From a virus, in IMG/VR virus record IMGVR_UViG_3300045107_000494, positions 1 to 20,267 of that record: a DNA stretch of 20,267 bases, one strand, 5' to 3'. Position numbers and translations under genes: made by a program. Below the pieces are notes generated by a model that had not been told where the DNA came from, ran no database searches, and saw only the letters and a program-made list of their open reading frames with translations. Numbering within the stretch: position 1 is the stretch's first letter; every line of letters begins with the position of its first letter. Below, one piece after another: positions 6,054-11,321 of the stretch.

Positions 6054-7559
6054 CTACTCACCGCCCCCGCCGCTAATGCCCCCGCCGCTAATGCCACCGC
6101 CGCTAATGCCACCGCCGAAGGGGCGGCCGCCGTCGAACTGGCGCAGCAGTTCCGACCCTACGTCGCCCGACTCCTTGCGTTCCTGGGCGATCAGCTTCTT
6201 CTCGGTCTCCCAGTTGTAACCGAACTCGGCTGCCAATGTGGCCTTACTTACGATCCCCAACTGTTCGTGGAGCACGGCGGTTTCCGCCCGCTCCTGGTCG
6301 TTGGCGGGGGTAGGGTCGGGCCAGGAGGCGGTGACCTCGCGGTCCGCCCAGCCGCCCAACTCCAGCAGGCACACCGACACCCGCTCCAACAGGTCGCCGA
6401 GGAGCTGCTGCTTGGTCAGCGTCTTGCTGATCAGCGGGGCGTACAGGACCTTGAGCGCGGTGCCCGAGATCTGCCCGAGCTTCTCCATCCGGCTGGACAC
6501 GTCGGGCGTCCGGGCGCGCTGGTAGATCGACTCCTTCAGGTACCGGGCGAAGGCCATCGCGTCGGGGATGCTGCTCGGGATGTCCACGGCGTCGATCCGA
6601 GCCCCGCCCCCGCCGCCCGCCCCGCCGACGCCGCCCCCCGGCAGGCAGATCATCTTGCCCGGCTCGTTGACGAGCTGGCTGGCCTGTACGCCGACGGCGT
6701 ACAGGATCGGGTGCCCGTAGTGGCGCACGACCCGCTTGACGTTGCTGGTGACGAAGTTCAGGTCCTCGTTCAGCTTCAGAAGGTCCGGCGTCAGGTCCGC
6801 GGTGCCGTAGTAGCCGGACGGGTTGGGGTTGCCCTGGGCGTGCTGGACCGGGCACCACGGCAGCGGCCAGACCGCCGGCGCGCCGACGCCCATCCAGGTG
6901 CGGCCGCCGTCCAGGCTCTCCTCGTCCACGATCTGCCAGAAGACGCCCTCCCGCACCTCGCCCGAGTCGTCCGCGGCCGGCAGCACCGTGCGGAAAATCC
7001 TCTGGCGGGTGAGCACCGTCTTCCCGCGGTCCCCCTGCCGCTCGCCCCGGATGCACACCTCGACGACCAGGTCGCGGTCGTCCGGGTCGTGCTGCACGTC
7101 CACGACGCGCGGGTCGAGCGCGACGACGCGCGGGTAGTCGGAGCCGGGGGGCATGAGCACCTTGAGGAACACGTCGCCCGCGACCGCGCCGTGCAGGGCG
7201 GCGGCGTGCAGCAGGCTGTCCAGCTTGTTGCGCCGCCACGCCTCGGCCAGGTACTCGGCCTCGGGCGTGTCGCCGCCGCCGTCCCCGAGCTGGAAGGTCA
7301 CGCCCTTGCCTACCACCATCGAGACGCCGGTGTCCACGACGTCGGCCATGACGTTCTCGGAGACGTTGTCGCGGGCGAACGGGTCGGCCTTGGTGGGGGC
7401 GAGCGCGGGCGGGAAGGTGCCGGCGTAGGCGTTGTACTGCCGGGCGAGCCGCGCGGCCCTGTCCGCCCCGTAGAACGCCTCCTGCGCCCCGCCGGGGGTC
7501 GCGAGGCGCGTGAACCACTCCCGGACCTTGTCGATGGTCAGCGGCCAGTTCCACTGCAT
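6054..7559 (-). CDS. portal protein, SPP1 gp6-like
   Basis: A 501-residue protein from ATG 7559, with GAGGAG eight bases upstream and 25 bases after the large terminase stop. The N-terminal region (R-A-A-R-L-A-R-Q-Y-N-A-Y-A-G) leads to N-V-x-E-N-V-M-A-D-V-V-D-T-G-V-S-M-V-V-G-K-G, then V-A-G-D-V-F-L-K-V and V-V-A-L-D-P-R-V-V-D-V, which is the order of conserved blocks in SPP1-type portals. The C-terminal half has R-T-P-D-V-S-S-R-M-E-K-L-G-Q-I-S-G-T-A-L and S-K-T-L-T-K-Q-Q. Twelve subunits form the channel through which DNA is packaged and to which the connector ring binds. Its last residues are G-G-G-I-S repeats. Gene order terminase, portal, MuF is conserved in siphophages and supports the call. 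Confidence 0.9.
   Translation of the reverse strand: MQWNWPLTIDKVREWFTRLATPGGAQEAFYGADRAARLARQYNAYAGTFPPALAPTKADPFARDNVSENVMADVVDTGVSMVVGKGVTFQLGDGGGDTPEAEYLAEAWRRNKLDSLLHAAALHGAVAGDVFLKVLMPPGSDYPRVVALDPRVVDVQHDPDDRDLVVEVCIRGERQGDRGKTVLTRQRIFRTVLPAADDSGEVREGVFWQIVDEESLDGGRTWMGVGAPAVWPLPWCPVQHAQGNPNPSGYYGTADLTPDLLKLNEDLNFVTSNVKRVVRHYGHPILYAVGVQASQLVNEPGKMICLPGGGVGGAGGGGGARIDAVDIPSSIPDAMAFARYLKESIYQRARTPDVSSRMEKLGQISGTALKVLYAPLISKTLTKQQLLGDLLERVSVCLLELGGWADREVTASWPDPTPANDQERAETAVLHEQLGIVSKATLAAEFGYNWETEKKLIAQERKESGDVGSELLRQFDGGRPFGGGISGGGISGGGISGGGGE
6066..6110 (-). repeat. tandem 15-bp repeat at the portal C-terminus
   Basis: Three near-identical 15-bp units ([A/C]CCGCCGCTAATGCC on the plus strand) encode three G-G-G-I-S units at the end of the portal protein, just before its stop codon. 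Copy number could vary by slippage. The coding frame is kept in all units. Confidence 0.75.
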
Positions 7560-7584
7560 AGGTGTGTCTCCTCGGTCTCCTCTT

Positions 7585-8832
7585 CTAGATCAGGCTGTCG
7601 GCGTATCCGACGACGCCCGCGCTCGCCGCGTGCCAGGCGAGCATCAGCGACACGACGGTGTCGTCGTTCATGCCCTGCGGCGCGCCGTAGGTGGTCTGTC
7701 CGCCGCGGGTCGTGGTGCCCTCGAAGGCCAGTAGCTCGCCCTCGGCGATCTGGCCGATCCGGACCGCGTCCTCGTTCCGGTAGGCGGCCTCCAGCAGCTT
7801 CAGCGACTGCTGCTCCAGTGCGAGCGTGAGGCCGTCCACGAGGACGCCCTTGCTCGGGTTGCTCATGTGGAACGGCATCACCGGCAGCCCCATGCGCTGG
7901 AGGCTCTCGATGTTCTGCTGGCCGATGCTGTTCGATTCGCAGAGCATCACCGTCGGGCGGAACAGGTCGTAGGCGGCCCGGAGCCGGCCGTGCTGCTGGG
8001 TAAACTCGATGCCGGTGAAGCGGTCCACGTAGGCCACCTCCGACAGCATCTGGTCGATCACGGTGATGACCGTGTGGTCGTGGTTGCGGCCCCAGTCCAC
8101 GCCCGCGACGTACTGATGGCCGGGCAGCGCGCCGGGCTGCCCCTTGGCCAGCATCGCCGCCCCGACCTTGCGGAACACGGCCCCCTCGCCGCTCAGGAAC
8201 TCGGCCAGGTACTCCTGGAGGAACTTGCGCTCCTCGACCGTGAGCTTCTTGCGCTCCAGCCAGGCCAGGACGTTCTTCAGCGTCGGGTTGGCCGACGTGG
8301 GCGCCTTGTGGCTGGCCCAGTCGGGCAGGTTCGGGTCGAGGCCCCACTGCCACAGCGTGTGGAAGAAGTTCAGGCCCTTCGGGGTCGAGAGGAACCAGGC
8401 CGAGCCGTCGAAGGTCAGCAGCGTCGGCTCGATGCACTCCTGCCACAGGTCGCCGAGGTAGCGCACCATCGCCGCCTCGTCCACGACCACGAGCCAGTAC
8501 TCGCGGCCGCGGGCGGGGTCCTGGCCGTCCATCGTCCAGAACTCGATGGAGCCGCCGGTGACCAGCTCGATGCGCTTCTCGGTCCGGTCGATCTTGGCGA
8601 TGACCGGACCGAGGCGGCGGATGCACTCGCGCCAGACGGGGGCGAGCAGCTTGTAGGTCGGGGCGAACCAGGCCACCGGGAAGCCGCGCAGCGCGCCGTC
8701 GATCAGGCGGTTTGTGCCCAAGATCGACTTGCCGAACCGGCGGCCACAGGCGACGACGTTATACTTCCGGGCGGCGCCCAGGATGGACTGCTGCCCCGAG
8801 TGGGGGCGCGGGAGGCGGACGCGGTAGCTCAT
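7585..8832 (-). CDS. terL: terminase large subunit (packaging ATPase-nuclease)
   Basis: A 415-residue protein from ATG 8832, overlapping the small terminase stop by four bases (ATGA). The ATPase domain has Walker A C-G-R-R-F-G-K-S at 29-36, Walker B L-V-V-V-D-E-A at 114-120 and S-T-P-K-G at 149-153, the coupling motif. The nuclease domain shows V-D-W-G (D246), L-C-E-S-N (E299) and N-D-D-T (D390/D391), the acidic triad that binds two metals in an RNase H-like fold. The protein pumps DNA into the prohead through the portal and cuts it. Length is normal for the family and no key residue is missing. Its operon start lies near the candidate late promoter at 9598-9630. Confidence 0.93.
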   Translation of the reverse strand: MSYRVRLPRPHSGQQSILGAARKYNVVACGRRFGKSILGTNRLIDGALRGFPVAWFAPTYKLLAPVWRECIRRLGPVIAKIDRTEKRIELVTGGSIEFWTMDGQDPARGREYWLVVVDEAAMVRYLGDLWQECIEPTLLTFDGSAWFLSTPKGLNFFHTLWQWGLDPNLPDWASHKAPTSANPTLKNVLAWLERKKLTVEERKFLQEYLAEFLSGEGAVFRKVGAAMLAKGQPGALPGHQYVAGVDWGRNHDHTVITVIDQMLSEVAYVDRFTGIEFTQQHGRLRAAYDLFRPTVMLCESNSIGQQNIESLQRMGLPVMPFHMSNPSKGVLVDGLTLALEQQSLKLLEAAYRNEDAVRIGQIAEGELLAFEGTTTRGGQTTYGAPQGMNDDTVVSLMLAWHAASAGVVGYADSLI

Positions 8833-9461
8833 CCATCGCCGCCCCCGCCGGTGCCCTGGTCGCCCTCGTCGCCGTCGGTCTTGGCCTTGCCGCCCGCGGC
8901 CGCCTCGTCCACGTACTCGACCACGACCAGGAGCGGGCCGTCGCCGGTGGAGGGCGGCGCCTTCTCCCAGTAGCGCGCGATGGTCCGGAGCGCGGCCCCT
9001 TTGTCGTGCAGAACGACGTTGACATCGCCCTTGGCACCGAACTTGATTTGCTTGACCAGGCGAAGCAGGCCGGCGTCCTCCATGCCCTGCCAGTCCACCT
9101 CGGGGCGGGTGATCGTGATCTTCTTCGGCTTCTTCTCGGTGCCCAGGTCCAGCTCGTGCTCGACGACCTGGATGAAGTCGCCCACGTCGGCGCGGGCCTG
9201 GTCCGTCAGCTCCTGGAGGACCTCGTCGCGGGACATGATGGAGCGCTCGACGGCGAGGCCCACGGCGGCCCGGACGCGGGGGTTCGCGAGCAGGCGCGAG
9301 GCGGTGACGGCCAGGGTGCCGCCGTCGCCCTGGTAGCCGGCGGCGCGGGCCGCGGCCACGCCGTTGCCTCGGGCCGGCCCGAGGTAGGCGTCCACGAACC
9401 GCCGGTGCCGCAGCTTGAGGGGCGGGCGCCCGTCCTGCCCGCCATGCCCGTCGTTCCCCAC
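8829..9461 (-). CDS. terS: terminase small subunit
   Basis: A 210-residue protein. GTG 9461 is preferred because GGAG lies ten bases upstream; an in-frame ATG at 9575 would add 38 residues, partly encoded by a palindromic repeat element (9554-9579), and looks less likely. The N-terminal region carries L-K-L-R-H-R-R-F-V-D-A-Y-L-G, N-G-V-A-A-A-R-A-A-G-Y and L-A-V-T-A-S-R-L-L-A-N-P-R-V, the helix-turn-helix of Terminase_2-type small subunits. It is followed by helices with E-V-L-Q-E-L-T-D-Q-A-R-A-D-V-G-D-F-I-Q. The C-terminus (P-S-T-G-D-G-P-L-L-V-V-V-E-Y, then a Gly/Asp-rich tail) probably contacts TerL. It recognises packaging sites and is the first gene of the structural operon. Confidence 0.85.
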   Translation of the reverse strand: MGNDGHGGQDGRPPLKLRHRRFVDAYLGPARGNGVAAARAAGYQGDGGTLAVTASRLLANPRVRAAVGLAVERSIMSRDEVLQELTDQARADVGDFIQVVEHELDLGTEKKPKKITITRPEVDWQGMEDAGLLRLVKQIKFGAKGDVNVVLHDKGAALRTIARYWEKAPPSTGDGPLLVVVEYVDEAAAGGKAKTDGDEGDQGTGGGGDG

Positions 9462-9553
9462 CTGTAGTGATCTCCGGAGTGCCTGATAGCGGGCAGGCTC
9501 TAAGTCATGGCAAAATGTTGTATGCCGGTCCCGCGCCCTGCCGCGCGGCCGGT

Positions 9554-9579
9554 GCACAGGAGCACGGTGCTCCATGTGC
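9554..9579. repeat. palindromic element, diverged copy (family 1)
   Basis: GCACAGGAGCAC and GTGCTCCATGTGC form a stem around one central base, with one unpaired base. The sequence matches the two 26-bp copies at 11919-11944 and 14850-14875, except that the G-C pair next to the centre has become A-T on both arms (GGAGCAC/GTGCTCC against GGAGCGC/GCGCTCC). It lies between the terminase leader and the sigma gene. In the terminase reading frame it would encode M-E-H-R-A-P-V-H, close to the T-E-R-G-A-P-V-P of the other copies. Confidence 0.6.
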
Positions 9580-9597
9580 GTGGCAGGGGCGGGGCGA

Positions 9598-9630
9598 CTA
9601 TTAATCGCGTCCCGCGCGCCGGCTACAAAC
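9598..9630 (-). promoter_or_regulatory. candidate late promoter, copy 1 (GTTTGT-N17-CGATTAATAG)
   Basis: On the minus strand GTTTGT, exactly 17 bases, then CGATTAATAG, with TCG following (CCG in the other copy at 3827-3859). It lies about 140 bases before the small terminase start, so the leader would contain the palindromic element at 9554-9579. A sigma-70 match is poor at the upstream box, which favours a special sigma or activator. Confidence 0.6.
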
Positions 9631-9645
9631 CGTCGGCATCAGCGG

Positions 9646-9664
9646 ACCTTAGCAAACCTTAGCA
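9646..9664 (-). repeat. 10-base-period direct repeat upstream of late promoter
   Basis: On the minus strand TGCTAAGGT occurs twice with one base between (9656-9664 and 9646-9654), about 16 bases before the GTTTGT box. A 10-base period puts both copies on one face of the helix, as for a dimeric activator or repressor. It could equally control the divergent sigma gene. A separate 8-bp hairpin (GCGGCGCG/CGCGCCGC, 9667-9687) lies in that gene's leader. Confidence 0.5.
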
Positions 9665-9704
9665 GGGCGGCGCGTCGGACGCGCCGCAGGAAGGCCGGAA
9701 GGCA

Positions 9705-10364
9705 ATGGCAAGAGTGGCAGGGATCACACACAGCAGCGGCCCGCGGAGCGGCGGGCAGAACCGCTTCGGGGTGGCGCGGGCGCCGCGCCGCGCCACGGGG
9801 CGGGACATCGGGGACAGGATCGCGGCGCTGCGCCCCTACATGCTCGCCCGCGCGGAGCGCTGGATGCCGGACGTCCACGTCCAGGCGCGGGAGGACGTGG
9901 TCCAGGAAGCGCTGTACCAGGCGTGGGAACGGGCCGACGCCGGGGGGTTCCGCGAAGAGGGGGACGGCCGTGACGAGGGGGCGCTGACGGCGTGGGTGAG
10001 CGTGTTCCTGGAGCGGCGCTGCGTGGACGCGCTGCGCGCCCCGGCCGCGCGCCGGGAGGTGCCGGCCTCCGACGCCCTGGACCTGCTCCCGGAGGCCGGG
10101 CCGGGTCCGGACGCCGAGGCACTGATCGCGGGGCTGGCGGCCGAGGAAGAGCGGGAGACGCTCTGGGAGCTGGTCGCCGCGGCCGACCTGTCGGAGAAGC
10201 AGGTGGAGTGCCTGCTGGCGCGACTGCGGAACGAGTCCGGCGCCGAGACCGGTGCGCGGCTCGGGATCACGGGCCGGTGCGCGGCCGCCCACTACCACGC
10301 CGCGGTGACCAAGATCCGGGCCGCCTGGGCGGCACGCCTGGCCGAGACGGGCGGGAAACTCTAA
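9705..10364 (+). CDS. ECF-like RNA polymerase sigma factor
   Basis: A 219-residue protein from ATG 9705, with GGAAGG nine bases upstream. Residues about 35-110 form region 2: R-P-Y-M-L-A-R-A-E-R-W-M followed by A-R-E-D-V-V-Q-E-A-L-Y-Q-A-W at 61-74, the classic D-x-V-Q-E-x-x-x-x-x-W core. Residues about 160-210 form region 4: L-S-E-K-Q-V-E-C-L-L-A-R-L, G-A-R-L-G-I-T-G-R-C-A-A-A-H-Y-H-A-A-V-T-K-I-R. The first 34 residues are a basic extension. It is the only plus-strand gene in the centre of the map, placed head-to-head with the structural operon and next to candidate late promoter 1. A role in directing host polymerase to late genes is therefore plausible but inferred. A perfect terminator follows at 10434. 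Confidence 0.82.
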   Translation: MARVAGITHSSGPRSGGQNRFGVARAPRRATGRDIGDRIAALRPYMLARAERWMPDVHVQAREDVVQEALYQAWERADAGGFREEGDGRDEGALTAWVSVFLERRCVDALRAPAARREVPASDALDLLPEAGPGPDAEALIAGLAAEEERETLWELVAAADLSEKQVECLLARLRNESGAETGARLGITGRCAAAHYHAAVTKIRAAWAARLAETGGKL

Positions 10365-10377
10365 GGCGCCTCAAAGG

Positions 10378-10407
10378 TTCGCCCCCGTCGTAGAATGGGG
10401 GCGCGAA
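10378..10407 (+). other. hairpin in the sigma-gene 3' region
   Basis: CGCCCCC and GGGGGCG (10380-10386 and 10397-10403) pair around a 10-base loop, with flanking TTCGC/GCGAA pairs and a two-base bulge. It lies 14 bases after the sigma stop and before the main terminator, and may protect the mRNA end. Confidence 0.4.
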
Positions 10408-10433
10408 ACTCTCGTCCCCACCCCCATAGGGAC

Positions 10434-10465
10434 AGGGGTCCGGCCGTGCGGCCGGACCCCTTTTT
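10434..10465 (+). terminator. intrinsic terminator of the sigma gene
   Basis: AGGGGTCCGGCC and GGCCGGACCCCT form a perfect 12-bp stem with a GTGC loop, followed by TTTTT (10461-10465). It ends the plus-strand sigma transcript just before the stop codon of the convergent gene at 10470. The same stem on the minus strand lacks a U-tract. Confidence 0.9.
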
Positions 10466-10469
10466 CATG

Positions 10470-10742
10470 TCAGTGGAACGTCGAGGCGCGAGCGTTGACG
10501 GGGGTGCCATCCGCGACGAAATCGATGATCGCTCCGTCCCTTGTGCAGCCAAACCAGCCCGCAGCCCGCTCCGGGATCGGCTGGGCGAAGTACCGCCACA
10601 GCGGGGTGCCGGCGTAGGCGTCCGGGTGCCACGGGTCCTCGCCGCGCTCCCAGTGATGTACGTGCCGCTTCGGGGAGGGCTCCTGCGTCTCGCTGACGGT
10701 CACGAGGGCCTCAGCATCGGGTTGTGATTCTTCAGTGGTCAT
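10470..10742 (-). CDS. small hypothetical early protein
   Basis: A 90-residue protein. ATG 10742 is chosen because AAAGGG lies seven bases upstream; an in-frame ATG at 10769 that overlaps the preceding stop (ATGA) has no good site. The first 30 residues are acidic and polar (MTTEESQPDAEALVTVSETQ). The rest is rich in Trp, His and Pro (HVHHWERGEDPWHP, PLWRYFAQPIPERAAGWFGC) and ends in an A-x-I-D-F-V-A-D-G-T-P strand. A lone cysteine and several histidines give no clear metal site. No family is recognised. It is the last gene of the early operon. Confidence 0.55.
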   Translation of the reverse strand: MTTEESQPDAEALVTVSETQEPSPKRHVHHWERGEDPWHPDAYAGTPLWRYFAQPIPERAAGWFGCTRDGAIIDFVADGTPVNARASTFH

Positions 10743-10765
10743 GTTCGCACCCTTTCTGACGTGGG

Positions 10766-10978
10766 TCATCGCGGCACCGCAGCGTTAGTGCGTTCGGGGG
10801 CGGTGGTCGGCTCCGAAGGTGGCGGCGCGTCGTTCGGGTCGTCGTAGTCGTCGGCGGACGAGAAGCCGCACTCTTCGCAGTCCACCCAGAAGGCTTCGGG
10901 GTCGTCGCTCATCTCGTCCCCGCGGGGCGAGAGCGGGGCGCCGCACTCCGGACAGAACCCGTACGATCCGCTACTCAC
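10766..10978 (-). CDS. small zinc-ribbon protein
   Basis: A 70-residue protein from GTG 10978, with GAGGAG eight bases upstream. An in-frame ATG at 10996 has no ribosome-binding site and would overlap the preceding gene more deeply. Y-G-F-C-P-E-C-G-A-P-L at residues 6-16 and W-V-D-C-E-E-C-G-F near 31-40 form two C-x-x-C knuckles, a typical zinc ribbon. The C-terminus is acidic and then Pro/Thr-rich and probably disordered. Such short proteins often bind nucleic acid or host enzymes. It overlaps the upstream gene by eight bases. Confidence 0.6.
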   Translation of the reverse strand: MSSGSYGFCPECGAPLSPRGDEMSDDPEAFWVDCEECGFSSADDYDDPNDAPPPSEPTTAPERTNAAVPR

Positions 10979-11321
10979 GGTGGACGCTCCTCGCATCGGC
11001 GTGCCGGATGTCGGCGGCCATCACCGGGACCGCGCGCTCCCACTCGCGCCGGAAGTCCTGGTCCGGCAGGAGGATGCCGGCGACGACCCGCTCGGCGACG
11101 ACGGGGTACCGGCCGGAGTGCTCCAGCTCGCCGGGCGCGGCGGGGCGCTGCCGGCGGCGGTGGGCCTCCCAGGCGTGCTCGACGTGCCGGGCGCAGTAGC
11201 GGCGCCCGTCGGGGCCGAGCATCGTTCCGCGGAACGAGCAGGGGCGCTGCCGGCGCGAGCCGGTCTCGACCACGGTGAACGAACACGGCGGCTCGGCGGG
11301 CGCGCGGCGTGCGTCGCCCAT
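10971..11321 (-). CDS. small Cys/His-rich hypothetical protein
   Basis: A 116-residue protein from ATG 11321, which shares one base with the TGA of the ATPase gene (TGATG) and has GGAGGA eight bases upstream, a strong coupled start. P-C-S-F occurs twice (C13 and C28), followed by G-P-D-G-R-R-Y-C-A-R-H (C43, H46), a possible C-C-C-H zinc site. The C-terminal half (Y-P-V-V-A-E-R-V-V-A-G-I-L-L-P-D-Q-D-F-R-R-E-W-E-R) is amphipathic. The family is not recognised. The layout suggests nucleic-acid or host-protein binding together with the adjoining ATPase. Another frame over the same bases was rejected because this one has the better start. Confidence 0.6.
   Translation of the reverse strand: MGDARRAPAEPPCSFTVVETGSRRQRPCSFRGTMLGPDGRRYCARHVEHAWEAHRRRQRPAAPGELEHSGRYPVVAERVVAGILLPDQDFRREWERAVPVMAADIRHADARSVHRE

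Noticed and set aside
4378-6219. Long plus-strand open frame opposite the MuF-metalloprotease gene
   Set aside because: Antisense shadow with low-complexity His/Arg/Leu-rich translation and no family pattern.
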